This document shows, one piece after another, positions 41,734 through 53,844 of a stretch of 64,000 nt of DNA. The notes under the pieces were generated by a model that did not search any database, was not told the DNA's origin, and saw nothing but the letters and a program-made list of their open reading frames with translations. The stretch's first letter is position 1. Each line of letters begins with the position of its first letter. Source of the stretch: Massariosphaeria phaeospora (Eukaryota > Ascomycota > Dothideomycetes > Pleosporales); the NCBI GenBank assembly GCA_011032825.1, contig JAADJZ010000023.1:1-64000 (forward strand), given 5' to 3'. Both the position numbers and the translations under genes were made by a program.

Positions 41734-42804
41734 GCGTCTTCTTCTTCTTACGAGCTCTTGCGAGTTTGGTTGTTGGAAGTCGAGGCATGGCTCGCCTCTA
41801 TGTGATCTTTATAAGGCGGCGCAATCTCCTGCTTATCACTCTGGTACGTGAAGCATACCGCTGAATTTCTCATTGTTCCTCTCGCCAAAACTACCGTATT
41901 TACTAAGCTATCGTTCAATGGTTTTGATTCAAGCTCCGAGGCGCGTCTGTGAATCACCGGCCTACTAGAAGCGCAAGACCTCTACCAGAACCTGTGGGCT
42001 TACTCTCGAAGTACAGTCGTCCGTACAGTCGTCCAGGCTTCTACTTATACCTCGATGGTGACCGGCACGCCGATTGATCGGACGCCATTCACGGTGTCGA
42101 GAGTTGAACCACACCCCGCCCGTGAAAGAGTAAGGAAGCGATCGCGATTTCGCTTGGCACACTAGAGCTGTTCGTCCACATTTACGGAATGATCCTTCCG
42201 TCGGCGTTGGTTAGGTGGGTTTCCCTTCCCGCTTTCAGGCCTGAGTCCATGGGCCGTGGGTTTAAATCCTACCTTTTTAAGACACCTTCCTATATCTCGG
42301 GACTTTCCAACGTCTTTAGCACCTTCTTACGTCTTGTGCACCTTCCTACGTCTTTGCCACCTTCTATCTTTGGCACATTCCTACGTCTTTGGGGCTACCT
42401 GGCATACTTCTTACCAACACTCGCACGAGTCCCCGCAATCTTCGCTTTTTTAACCTATTTCGAGTGCATAGCTTTTCAGCAACGAAGAAACGTGAATGGT
42501 CAGCGATTACGTTACTCGTAGTTTTTAGTGGGTCTCCAACCACCTTTTTTATACTACAACAACACACGGCATCATCTGTCCCAAGATTTGTCTATGAACT
42601 GTGCGATAAGGATACCAACAATTGTAAACCCAACACAGAGAACTAGGAAAATCTCTACTATCACATTGTGATGTTACATCGCTATTCCTACTTGCATTTG
42701 GATACTACTGCAGTGCGGTTGTGTTTTCTCTTGAGAAATTCTCATTTATAACCCCGCGTAACATGCCTTAGGACAATATTTCCACTCGTGTTCTTCCATT
42801 TACC
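41734..42804. other. Divergent intergenic region
   Basis: Upstream of both the minus-strand 2EXR-type gene and the plus-strand M43 protease. At about 42300-42410 there is a degenerate repeat of CACCTTC/CTACGTCTTT type. No gene is supported. Confidence 0.45.
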
Positions 42805-43909
42805 ATGAAGTGTACAGCCATTCTCGCCGCGGTTCTTGGAGCCGCCAACTTGGCCTTGGCTCTTCCGCAACAATCCACGCGAAACATACTGGACTGCGAA
42901 GAACCCGATGAAGCGTTCCTGGAATCGAGCCGACGACTCGGAGCCTCGGAGCAGCTTCGACCACGCTCCGCAGCTGAACAGTACCCACGCGTGTCGATCG
43001 ACATGTGGTTGCACATCTTCGCGCACTCCAGGACCGAAGGCGCTAGTGTCATTACCGTATGCCGTCTGCAGACGTTACCGTCTACAAATCACTACTAATG
43101 ACGACTAGCAACAAGACACGCACCACCTCGTGGATGTATTGAACAACGCGTACCGACCGGCCAATATCGACTTCCGACTCATGGCTACCACTCATAATCT
43201 CCATGAAAACGACGCCACTATGGGCGAACGCTTCAAAAACGGCAAATTTCCTTACCAAGTGCGTAAGGGATCATATAGGGCCCTTAACGTATACGTATTC
43301 GACGATATACCTTCGAGTGCAGGGGTTCGACTACCCCCTCCGCGTCTCGGCCTCGAATACTAACGCTAGGAATAGATCTGCCGCTTTCCGATTGACTATC
43401 CGCCCGGCGCTCATCAAGACTACTCCAGCGATGGCTGTGGTGTGAGATGTACGTACAGGACCGGCCAACCCCTAGCTACCACGTTACCAATAACCGACGC
43501 TAACCCGCTGGCCTCTAGACGGAACCTTGCTATCCACGGGCAACATTGTCGTCCACGAGATTGGCCACTGGCTGGGCCTTCCGCACACATTCCAGGAAGG
43601 TTTCGCGTCAGGCGAACCGGATTCTTGTGGGAGAGGCCATGGCGACGACATTGCCGACACGCCGACGCATTTGAAACCTCCGAACCATGACGACTTGCAG
43701 TGCAGGCCGGTTGATACATGCCCGGGGCTTCCCGGCCCTGATCCAGTGAAGAACTATATGAGTAGGTCGATCTTGGAGTCGTGTTTAAATGCGGGTGGCT
43801 GACCGGTGCTGTAGATTATATGAACGAGGTGTGCATGACGGAGTTCACGGAACAGCAGAGAGGCAGGATGCATAGGTGGTGGGAGATAAGAGGGCATGTT
43901 TCCGGGTAG
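42805..43909 (+). CDS. Secreted M43-type (pappalysin/cytophagalysin-like) metalloprotease
   Basis: Exons 42805-43056, 43109-43324, 43376-43448, 43519-43761 and 43815-43909 give 292 aa; introns are 51-70 bp and in phase. MKCTAILAAVLGAANLALA is a signal peptide. VVHEIGHWLGLPHTF carries the HExxHxxGxxH zinc motif with the catalytic Glu. CPGLPGPDPVKNYMNYMNEVCMTEFTEQQRGRM matches the downstream Met-turn region of fungal M43B enzymes, which also have the GxD-rich segment seen here before DTCPG. These are extracellular zinc endopeptidases that degrade host or environmental protein. The second intron needs a weak donor (GTTCGA), though its branch site, length and phase fit; if it is not spliced, the gene is broken. 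Confidence 0.8.
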
Positions 43910-44923
43910 GCGGTCACGCGAGCTAGTGAGTCTCTTTTCAGAGAATCATCAAGTAGAAGTCGTTCGAGAAGATAATCGGAGGTCTCCTAGTACCTCTACA
44001 TAGTTGCGTACTAGCCTGAGTCTTCGCCGCTTCAACTTCGCATACGCAAGTTAGTCCAAACGTCAATTTGACTCATTCAGTCATTTCCGCATATACATTT
44101 TAGCCCAAGGTCGATCTCTCCAAGCTGTCTTCACCATCATGATGTTAGCTCCAGCTTTTCGCGCTTCGGGTCCGCTTCCAGGACCTCGTCCTCTTCATCC
44201 ACTTCCGCCTTTAAGGTCGAGAACCTTTTCCTCGTCCTGACCGTTGTCGACCATGGAAACACCCATTTCACTGATTTTCAACCAATCAGTGAGTCAACTC
44301 CAGGGAAATGCTTTTGAAAAGCGTATTGTTACATAACGTCGTAGGAGATTCACTCGCTCGCGCTCGCGGTTGATCCGGCGTTATACCATGTGAAAGCCAT
44401 CAGCGCCACTCCCGAGTTCTTTTGCAACCTCTCCCTCGCGCTTATCGAAACGGTCTGGTAAGCAGTGATCTGCCAAGACGTTGTTTCGGACAGTTTGTGT
44501 GTGTGTGAGAGAGAGGGCGATGTTATCTTGAAGAACTATGGTTCTGGGAGTGCGGCTCCACAAAACCGTCGCCCATTATTCAGCTTACGCTGAAAATAAA
44601 TGTGGCCCCGCCATCGCTACAAGCTGCATGCGCAAAATTTCTCTCTGCAATATTACAATAGCAGCGATTCAAAGGCTTGTGAGATGGCTATGAAGGGGGC
44701 ATAAGTGCCCTGAAGTGCGTCTCAACACCAGAGCGCTGAGGCAACCTGGCTATTGTAAAGCTGTAGATTCCGAGGTAGTTTTGATTTGTTGTCATGTTAA
44801 CCTTGGTTGCGTGTCGCAAGTCTTTCACAATCATCCTTATATAATCTTTGACTCTACTTTTTTATTCTTATATATTATCCTCACAACATTCTCCTATAGG
44901 CCCTCTCCGCATCCCCAACCACC
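43910..44923. other. Intergenic region with dispersed repeat copy 2
   Basis: No gene is supported. 44533-44616 belongs to the dispersed repeat family also seen at 13342 and 46042. Confidence 0.5.
44533..44616. repeat. Dispersed repeat family, copy 2
   Basis: Shares GGTTCTGGGAGTGCGGCTCCA, the TTCAGCTTACGCTGAAA core and adjacent blocks with the copies at 13342-13440 and 46042-46134. Confidence 0.55.
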
Positions 44924-45730
44924 ATGGATCAACCAAAGGAAACCCCTAGTCAAGCCACTCAGTCTACAACTACAGACTTCCTTGGACTCCCACGAGAGAT
45001 TCGAGACATGATATACCTATCCGCTATGGACGATCTACCCTCAGACTTTGTGCTCCATAAGGACGGGAAGCCTGTTGTTCCGGAGGATCAATATTCGCCC
45101 AAAAGCCAGGTCCAGATCCCCTTGTCGCAGCTTACTCTTGCACCGGGAACGCTTCCAGGGATCTGCTTCACCAACCATCAGATTAGGAAAGAAGCAACTC
45201 TGGTGCGAATTGGACGAACGAACTTTGTCCTCAAAACCCAACCCAAAGCCCTGATGAAATTCTTGGAGCAATTCGGCGATGGAGAAGGCTTCCGGAAAGT
45301 CCGAAGCTTCACTTTCATCAACCCGTACAACATGCAGCACCTTCAACTGCTCACATCGCACTTTCCAACGCTGCGGAAGGTCACAGTCGAAGTCAATGAA
45401 TTGAAAACGGCGAGTGCCGGCACTTGGTATTACACGGATTACATCTTGGTGTCGCACAGGTCAGTAACACCTGAGAAGATGGAGGCGAGGTTGCATCTGA
45501 AGGAGGTCATGCGGATTGCTTCACTCAAGGAGTTCGTGTTGATCTGCGTCGCAATCAACGCGGGCGAACACCGACTGCCAAACTACGTACCTCGAGAGGT
45601 TTTGCGTGATTATTTGGCATGGTTCCCGCACAAGGAGAACGAATCTCGTGTCCGAATGAGCGTGTTCTTCCGGGAGGAGTATTCGCATCCGTTCGAGAAG
45701 GTCGATACTGCCTATCTGCGGATAGAATGA
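44924..45730 (+). CDS. 2EXR/F-box-like domain protein
   Basis: A single exon encodes 268 aa. The N-terminus is a polar Gln/Thr-rich stretch followed by FLGLPREIRDMIYLSAMDD, the start of the 2EXR domain common in fungal proteins, where an F-box-like LPxEIRxxIY helix opens the fold. GICFTNHQIRKEATLVRIGRTNFVL is the second conserved segment of these proteins (leading to a strand and loop after 'N.qir.Ea'). The rest predicts mixed helix/strand. Function is unknown in general; some are thought to be SCF adaptors. It shares its architecture with the broken gene at 40764-41733 but is not a close copy. Confidence 0.8.
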   Translation: MDQPKETPSQATQSTTTDFLGLPREIRDMIYLSAMDDLPSDFVLHKDGKPVVPEDQYSPKSQVQIPLSQLTLAPGTLPGICFTNHQIRKEATLVRIGRTNFVLKTQPKALMKFLEQFGDGEGFRKVRSFTFINPYNMQHLQLLTSHFPTLRKVTVEVNELKTASAGTWYYTDYILVSHRSVTPEKMEARLHLKEVMRIASLKEFVLICVAINAGEHRLPNYVPREVLRDYLAWFPHKENESRVRMSVFFREEYSHPFEKVDTAYLRIE

Positions 45731-46752
45731 ACATCATGTTGCGAACATGGACACAGCGTCTCAGTAATAGAAGGATGACCAAGCGGGAAGATGGGTTTTA
45801 CGGATATGAAGGGACATGCAAGCTGCGGCAAGGGCTTCGTGCCAAATCTGAACATCTTGATACGCTGTGGACAGAAAAGGAACCATTGAAACTCAATACA
45901 GCCACTGCTCTTCTCACATGCGCGGTGCTTTGGTCAAGGTTGGCGATCCAGATACCACGGTTGGTGTTAGAAACTCAGATTGTATGTTCCTAGTCCCATA
46001 GCTTATAGTTCTCCGTAGTATAAGAGTCACCTTGACAGACCATGGCTTGGAGAGCTCCATAAAACAGACTACCTACTTAGTTCACGCTGAAATTTAAATG
46101 AGCCTCCCTCGCTGAGAGTTTGAGCTTCGCGAGAACTTCTCTGGTTCTCCGTGAAGCCCGTTCCGCAGACTAAACTCTTCGAAATCCACCTGCTGTGGTC
46201 CAATGGACCAGTATCCTGTTTCTTGTAGCTTTAACATAGCAGAATGCAAATTTTACTATTGAATCACAACCTCATATCATGTGAGCCGCGAACATGTAGT
46301 GAGTACATAGGTACCTAGGTAGGTAGCAGCATGAGCACGTGTCTATTCGCATCGCTCTTCACCAGGGTAGGAGTGGTAGTTAACAGACAAGTATGTATAT
46401 GATATCATTGCTAGTAAATACCTAGGTCTAGCTGTCTTCTCTCAAGTAAATTCATCAATTAGATCACGAGGCTGTGGCGACAGGCACTACTGAAGATTAC
46501 CTAGCCTCACGCCGCAGATGCGCTAGCAACTTCTGAGAACGTCAAGCAATTTCTTACAAAGGATCCAATAGAAGCTACATGTTCACACGGCGCTGCGCCA
46601 TGTTGGTGAGAGAGTGGGTCTAAGGGCGGGGAAATCAATAAATCTGCCCCGCCCACGTCAACCCGCCCCGAAGACGCTTCGGACGGCCTCCATCACTCTC
46701 GACTGGAGTCCACTTTCCGATCACCTAGTTTCCGCTCAGTTATACCTTCAGC
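45731..46752. other. Intergenic region with dispersed repeat copy 3
   Basis: An open frame at 45619-45993 overlaps the 2EXR gene and lacks support. 46042-46134 is copy 3 of the dispersed repeat. GTACATAGGTACCTAGGTAGGTAG-like short repeats occur near 46300. The GH2 promoter must lie near 46.6-46.75 kb. Confidence 0.45.
46042..46134. repeat. Dispersed repeat family, copy 3
   Basis: Contains CTACTTAGTTCACGCTGAAATTTAAATG and CCTCGCTGAGAGTTTGAGCTTCGCGAG, in the same order as copy 1 at 13342-13440. The fragment at 20248-20285 matches its last third. Confidence 0.55.
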
Positions 46753-48904
46753 ATGAGTTCCACTGGTCTACCTGTAAAGCGTTACCCGCGACCCGATTTC
46801 CAACGGCGGCAGCTGCAATGGGTGTCGCTTGACGGGCCATGGCATTTCCTCTTCGACGACGAAGATGTCGGCCTATCGCAACGATGGCAGGCCACAGGAC
46901 TCCCGAGTGAAACAACGATTAGTGCGCCTGATCCTTCAGAGTCCTGGAACAATTCGGAGGCGGAGAGCATCACCCAGAAGATTGCAGCGCTACCCGAGCG
47001 GCTAGCAAAGGACAACACGTTCAAGCGGACTACCGAATCAACGAACAAGAAGCGAACGATTGAAGTGCCGTATGTCTTCCAGTGTCCGGCGTCTGGAATC
47101 AACGATCGAAGCGCGCATGAGGTGCTGTGGTACGAGCGATCGATTGAAGATCTTCGCACGGACAAAGCGACGACGAAGGGAGACCGACTCATTGTCCGGT
47201 TTGGTGCCGTGGATTATGAAGCCAAAATCTGGGTCGACGGTCAGTACTTCGGCGGTCACCGTGGCGGTCATGTCCCGTTCGACCTGGACATTACGGATGC
47301 TTTCCACGGCGAGACGGCGACTCATCGTTTGACGATGCGAGTATTCGACTCAACTTCGGATCTGACGCAACCTCGAGGAAAGCAATACTGGGGTGCGAAA
47401 CCGGAGAGTATCTTTTACACACCCTCCAGCGGCATCTGGCAATCCGTCTGGCTAGAAGCTGTCCCAGCAGCGCGCATCGCAGACAGCAGCAACGGCACAA
47501 TTCTACGTTCAAATGACATCGATACCGGAGTTCTTCATGCAAGTGTGGTAGTCTCGGGTAGAAGATCTGGGCAGAAGTTGAGTGTTCAGATGGAAGCGCA
47601 CCTGCATGGCGAACTCGTTTCCAAATCGGAGAGCACCCAGTTACCCCAAGACAGCAGACGGGTAAACATCGACCTCAGCATGCGACTCTCCGAAAAGCAA
47701 ATGCAGGCGGTTTCGGAAGAGCTCCCACAGGACAAGAAATCCTACTGGCGGAACGGTGTAGCTCTCTGGTCAGTCGAAAAACCTACCCTCTACGACATTG
47801 AGATCCGCCTGTTCGACGCTTCAGGCACTCAGATCGACCACATTCACACCGAAACTGGCATGCGATCCTTGCGATGGAACTCCGGAGACGGCACGTTCCA
47901 GCTCAACGACAAACCTATTTTCCAAGCCCTCTGCCTCGACCAAGGCTACTGGCCCGACACCTTCATGACACCACCATCTCAAGAGCATTTCAAGACTGAC
48001 ATCGAGCTCGCCAAAAACATGGGCTTCAACGGCTGCCGCAAGCACCAGAAAGTCGAAGATCCCGCGTTCCTCTGGTGGGCCGATCATCTCGGCTACCTCG
48101 TCTGGGGCGAAATGGGCAACGCGTATTCCTTCAGCAACGACTACGTCGACCGGTTCAACCAGGAGTGGATGGAAGCGATCCGTCGCGATATCAACCATCC
48201 GTGCATCGTGACGTGGACGCCGGTGAACGAGAGCTGGGGGTATACGTCGCTGAAAGACAACGTCGAGGAGCGCAACCACATCCGGTCGCTGTATTACCTG
48301 ACGAAGACGCTTGATCCCACGCGGCCGATCAATGATAACTGTGGTTGGGAACATGTTTGCACCGATCTTACGACGTTCCATGATTATGCCGACGGACCGG
48401 AGCTGACGAAGACGTGCGCTACGTTAGATGGTATACTCGCTGAGAAAGCAGGCCGCAATGTCTTCACCGCAGTGACTTCTAGTGGTGGGGTGACGGATGG
48501 CGGTGCTTCGCACAAGTCCGGCGCACCCGTCATCTGCACCGAGTTCGGCGGCGTGAACATCGCTGCGGGTACTGATGAGAACGCAGGGGAGCTAGACTGG
48601 GGGTACACAACGGCTAGCGATTCAGCAGATCTGTTGAAACGGTTCGAGAAGCTCGTCATGGGCGTGGTAGAGGGTGGACACGTGTGCGGATTTGTTTACA
48701 CGCAATTGTAAGTAAATATTGACATCCGTGGGCGTCTGCTAATTACAATGATGTAGGACCGATATCGAGCAGGAGGTCAACGGCTTGTACTCTTTCGATC
48801 GCAAAGCGAAGCTCGATCCGACGGAGGTGAAAAAGGTCATTGAAGCAGCGCAGGCGGCTTATTACAAGCACATTGGTCGCGCGGGTGGACATGTCGAGCT
48901 GTAG
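46753..48904 (+). CDS. Glycoside hydrolase family 2 protein (beta-galactosidase/glucuronidase-like)
   Basis: Exons 46753-48707 and 48757-48904 give 700 aa; the 49-bp intron keeps phase. In order: an N-terminal jelly-roll sugar-binding domain (LQWVSLDGPWHFLFDD, residues 15-240); an Ig-like middle domain; and a TIM barrel from about residue 375 (NDKPIFQALCLDQGYWPDT...FNGCRKHQKVEDPAFLWWADHLGYLVWGEMG). The acid/base Glu is E493 in WTPVNESWG and the nucleophile Glu is E597 in CTEFGGV. These enzymes cleave terminal beta-linked galactose, glucuronate or mannose with retention of configuration. There is no signal peptide, so it is likely intracellular and acts on imported oligosaccharides. The exact substrate cannot be read from sequence. 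Confidence 0.9.
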
Positions 48905-49137
48905 AGTACGATTCCTTCCAACAATTCCATCGCAAAATCACGTTAGGGGTCAGTGAACACGGCGTGACAGCGATAAGAGAGCTGATTCATGGAATTGACT
49001 ACATGCGGGAACATTGTCAAATGACTAGAACAAACCGTTATATCTGATCAAGAGACAACAGCCATAACTGAAGCGTATCACAAAGAAACCTCACTCGCAG
49101 CCAGTGCCGTGACATCCAAACCTTGCCCATCTTATGA

Positions 49138-50377
49138 TCAAACAAGCGGGATTCCCAAAGCCTCTCTCCGCGACTTCGAGTTCGGATCCAGATACGGCAC
49201 CTCGCCAATGCTCGACGCCCTCACACCCGTCCGAATTCCGTCCACAAGATGCGTATCCGGCTATCCAACAGTCAGCACCTCATCACCAAACATGCATTTG
49301 AACCCGGGGAATACACATACCGTAGCCGCATGCCAAACACAGCTATTATTCCAAATAGCCGCGGCATTCTTCGTCCACTTCATCCTCGCAATACAATCAT
49401 GATTCCTCGTAATCAGCCTCATGATATACTCGCGAATAAACTGGTCCTCATAGCCATACACGTCATTGATCTTCGAGACATGCAGCCCCACGCCCGCGAA
49501 TATGCTCTTCCAGCCCGTCACGCGGTTCGTCCGCACAACAGGATGCACGGGCGCGAACGCGTCGCCGACGTTCAACGGGCTGCCGCGTGGCTCCATCATC
49601 GCGTAGCCGCCGGCCTGCGCCGCCGTCTTGAACACGGGCTGCGCGCATGTGGCGGTTAGCGTGGAGAGGTAGCGCCGGAACGACGGCGAGATGCGGTCGT
49701 AGATCTCGTAGCCTGAGCACCAGAGCGTGTCGCCGCCGTGCGGCGGGGTTTGCTCCATCTTCAGGAAGGAGAAGTCTGAGGGCGCGGCTTCGAAGGTCGA
49801 GTCGCTGTGCCATTCGCGGGAGAGGTCTTTGGGCTCCGTGGGGGGGGCGCGGTTTTTCATCGTCGAGTAGATCTTCTTTTGCGCTTCGGAATTGATGACG
49901 TAGCTGGGGGTGCGGTGTTAGAGGAAGAGATATGGCTGTGTCTTGGGAATGGGTTACTTGCATGTTCTCATCCGTGGACCCATCTGGCAACGTGAGGTTC
50001 CCGGGATCGCGGTAGATGGGGTGGACATGCAGGCCGTTCTCTGCGGGCCTGCCGCTGTACTTGCCGACCAGGTCGCACAGTTTCTTCTGGTCGGCGATGT
50101 TCAGATCATCTTGGTCGCGGAAGAACACAACGCCGCGTTCCGAGATGATGATTGCAAGGTCGCGAATCTGCTGCTCCGAGTTCTCCGCCTTGAGGATGTC
50201 AGTGACTTTGGCGGTGGTGTATTCCCGGCCGATGATGGGCGTGAGTTCAAAGTAGGGGAGATGGTCGAGCGAGCCCGAGTATATCAACGGCTTGGGGCAG
50301 GAAGCGCAAGAGGTTGGGATGCCGTGGATGGAGGATCCGTTGGAGGTTCCGTTGGAATCGTTAGTAGTGGAAGGCAT
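49138..50377 (-). CDS. TauD/TfdA-family Fe(II)/2-oxoglutarate dioxygenase
   Basis: Exons 50377-49962, 49903-49321 and 49260-49138 give 373 aa. The first intron is GC-AG (GCAAGT donor), required to keep frame; the second is ordinary (GTATGT). Iron ligands are visible: H171 and D173 in EWHSDSTFE, and H330 in SCVWHAATPD. The 2-oxoglutarate-binding Arg is in LVDGIRTGVRAS. FELTPIIGREYTTAKVTDIL and ERGVVFFRDQ are the typical N-terminal segments. Relatives hydroxylate taurine, sulfonates, aryloxy acids or small metabolites, releasing succinate and CO2. The substrate is unknown. It ends about 230 bp from the convergent GH2 gene. Confidence 0.9.
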
Positions 50378-51090
50378 TTTCGTTCGATGTATGGGAGGGT
50401 TGCAATGTTTGCCGAGCTACAATGTGGTTGGGGAAACCTGCTACAAATTCCGACTTTAAGTATGTCGTTGGAGAAGCACAACCGAGGGTACGCGGGGAGA
50501 TCGCCAATATCGACGAGATGCCTAGGTATCAGCAGCGACTCCTGCAATAGCCTGACACTGTACCAGCTCGGAAGCCTGCCGAGTAGTAACTGCGTCGAGC
50601 CGTAGGTATAATAATACAAATGCCGAATTCAAACCAAGGGCAAATAGGCTAGCAAGAGAAGGAGCTGAAAGCTTGGTAGCAGCAAGCCTGGTGAATGGCA
50701 GGAGTTGGAGCTAAACCTTGCCCCACACTTGTGCCCCGCACTATGATCTCCACATCCCCAGCTTTTGATCCCTGCGGGCCACGTCCTGTTCAAACGCTCA
50801 CGAGCCACGAAAGATATTTCCGAAAGTGGGAAATAAGATTTCGGAATGAGCCGAGAAGGCATATTAGGATAAAACAAGTATAGTTCACATTAACCTTTTA
50901 CACTGTGCTTGTGTTGGAGAAACCACCGCCTTCGTTGACAATGAAAGAAAAAACATTTGTGACATCCTAGGCACTGTAAAAGCTTGTCCTAGTCCATGAC
51001 GCCTGGCAGCTACACAGTTAGTCGCAATACAACCCTTCAAGTTGGCAAGATTCCACTAACCGAAGTCCACGCCGTACAGAGTAGCCCCAC
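50378..51090. other. Intergenic region, no gene supported
   Basis: Promoter side of the dioxygenase and 3' side of the kinase gene. Nothing recognisable is present. Confidence 0.45.
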
Positions 51091-53844
51091 TCATCCCTTA
51101 CCAAATACCGTCGACGGGCGTATCAACACATAATCTCGAATGCCTCGGTGGATATCCGATTTGTGCCGAAGACGCGGCTGGGGTTCATATCCAAACCGTA
51201 GCAGTAATAACCCCCAGTGTCCGGCATGCTGCAGAACATTCCAACTATCTCTAAAATCGTCGTCTTCTCCGTCTTCTAGTGGACCGTAGTCTGAATTTAT
51301 TTGCAAGAGTTGGTTGAGCATGGCCCGCTTGTTCTCATCTTCAAACGCTTCGCGCGGTAGTTTGCCGCGATTCTGCCACACTGCACTAGTGCTATCCACG
51401 CGTTTGCGAAGAGATGAGATGAGGTTTTCCCACCCGGTGGTGGCGTTGGGAACGGGCGGATCGTCGTCGTCTATGTTTCTTAACTGGTGAAGTTTGTGGA
51501 TAGCTCTCGCTTGGGCTTTCAAATTTTTGTCCCGGTTGTTCCATGCATTAACGGTGGTCTCATAATCCTTGCGTATTTGTTCGTCCGGAGGCTCGATCCT
51601 TCGCCGCTTTGTTGGCCGTTGGTACTTGTCCCCGCGCTTGATCTGTTCTTCTTGTGGCACAAACTCCACTCGGGAATACTCTGGGAGAGTTTCGCGTTTG
51701 CGTTTGGTGTATTCGGGATATCGACCATCTAGCATTTGCATTTGCCTCCTAATCTTCCTTCTTAGATGTTCCAATCCAATCCTTCGATCGGGGTTCAACT
51801 GAAGACATTTGCGAATGACTTGGAAGAGTCTCATGCTGTAATCTCTTGGTAGCCGCTTGTAATTTCTCATGATATTCTCGTTGCGCGGATGCTCAAGGGG
51901 AGCTTCATTTATATCATTCTCGCTGGGATCTTCAACACCGTCTTTTCCAAGATTTTTCCATTGCTTTTGTGAAACCTTGTGGATTTTTGTAATGAAGTCA
52001 TGTGGGGTTTGTGAGGCGTGGCGGTTATCAGGGTGGACATGCATCATTTGAAGCGCCAACACTCCCAAGGACCAGATATCAGCCTTCTCCGATACTTCCC
52101 AGCGACGCGGCTCGTAATCTGGAATTTCTTTGCAGAACTTGTCATGTTTTTCCTACGTTCCAGTCAGGTGTTGACGCGAGACTTTGTTTGATAAACGACT
52201 TACCGGAGGCTCCCAGCCCAAAGTCTGTCCGAAGCGAGCGTTCTCTTCATTGATCATATCGTCGCGATACAGGGTAAGGTCGAAGTCTGACAGAAGTGGC
52301 CTTTCGTAGGCAGGGTACTTGGAGTCTTCTCCAGCAAAGAAGATGTTGCTATCCTTGATGTCCCCATGGATGATAGGCTTCGATTTCTTGTTAGGCTTCT
52401 TATTGATAGCCGTGAATGTATTTGTTGGAGGCGCTGGATCTTCTATCTGGATATCGATATCGATATCGGAGTAAGTAGCCTCAGTGTGTTCGTCGGCTAG
52501 CGGACTCTCACATTCACCATACTTAAAGGCCAATAATGCATCGACTATGGAAGACATTGTGTACCAGATAAAGTGCTCCGGGATAGGCCTGAGTGTGTTA
52601 GTCTTCTGACCGGTACTAGTTCGGGTACACTACCTTTCAGCTTCCTTGTGGCGATCCATTAGCTGTTGCAAATCCAAAGAGGCAACCTGGCTATAAACAT
52701 ATACAGCAGTACATCCGAGAAGCTTATCACCTGTGCCGGTGATTAAACGCTTTTGAGTTGTTCGCCTAGCACTTCCGCGGTGCTGGAGAATATGGCGGCA
52801 TCTCAATGGCTTGAGCGCTAGGTTCATTCGTACTTCTCTCTTTGCCCGGCTTTCGTACTCCAGCTCTTCCTGCTCGGGCTGCTCTTCATCTTCTTCTATC
52901 TCTTCTGTGTTCTCGGTGGCATATTTGACAGCGATTTTCTAGTGAATGTTAGTCATGGACCTTTGAAAACGCTACGGTAGAACCTTGGGGCCACTGGAAC
53001 GATAAGTGCAATAGTAGGAACGAGACTGACATCTTCAACTCGTCCAGTGTCCCCGACACGGACGAATAACCAATTAGCCTTTTTAGGAAATGTAACCGTA
53101 TGATCTTCCTGCTGACCCGTAGGATCTTTGAGGAAGTCCAAACGTTGGTAGAGGACCTTGTGGAATTGCCACTTTTCCTCACCCAAGTTTTGCTGTATGA
53201 AGCCTCTCTGACCTTTTGTTGGGTGATGATACCAGGGTGGATGGACCTTGTCCCTCAGGACGTAAGGTGGTGACATTTCAGCAAGATCGCTTGAAGGTTC
53301 GGAGTCCAGGTTGGGTGCTTGGATTAGGGGGTCCTGAGGAAGCGCTAGATGAGGTGCTACCTGGTGGTCAGGTGCTTCGGGTTCAAGCTCAGCTGCCGGG
53401 CCAGACTCTGCCGTGGGCTCAGGCTCAACTTCGGGATCAGGTCCTTCCTCGTCAACAACATCTGCCGCGGGGACAGGCGCCACAGGGCCAGCGGGCGGTA
53501 CCGGAGCTGGTAGAACAGCATGCACCTGCGGGTTAACATTGGAACGCTTCCCAAGCCAATGACTCTTTCGCCTCATCCACAGCTCCGTAACACGCTGACC
53601 AGTTACCGCCGCCCCTCCAGGCGTGACTTGTCTGCATTAGCAAAGCACAACTACATCAAGGGTCCATGGACGTATACATACGATCCTGGGGGCTCTTCGT
53701 GATGATCTTGTCCATCATGAGCAGGAACGCGTTGCGTTCGTGGTTGGTGGTGAAGCCATCGTATAAGGTCTGGTCAACGACGTCGACGCAGAAGTACGTG
53801 GTGCCATTCTCCACGCGTGGAAGGGGTTGAGCAGGCGCGGCCAT
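51091..53844 (-). CDS. Protein kinase-like protein with acidic Pro-rich N-terminal linker
   Basis: Exons 53844-53682, 53626-53031, 52938-52634, 52588-52204 and 52152-51091 give 836 aa; introns are 45-92 bp and phases all fit. Residues 85-150 are a Pro/Glu/Ala-rich linker. The kinase fold begins near FVRVGDTGRVED (glycine loop). K258 is in IAVKYA, with the helix-C Glu in KREVRMNLAL. The catalytic loop is IHGDIKDSNIFF (D431), with Gly instead of the usual Arg before Asp. The Mg-binding motif is DFD (D456) rather than DFG. KADIWSLGVLALQMM is subdomain IX. The roughly 330-residue C-terminal region has basic patches (KRKRE, PTKRRRIEPPDE) that suggest a nuclear location. All catalytic residues are present, so activity is plausible. 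Confidence 0.82.

Noticed and set aside
52939..52960. 22-bp GT-AG intron in the kinase gene
   Set aside because: Too short for a fungal intron; a GTCAGT donor at 53030 gives a 92-bp intron with correct phase.
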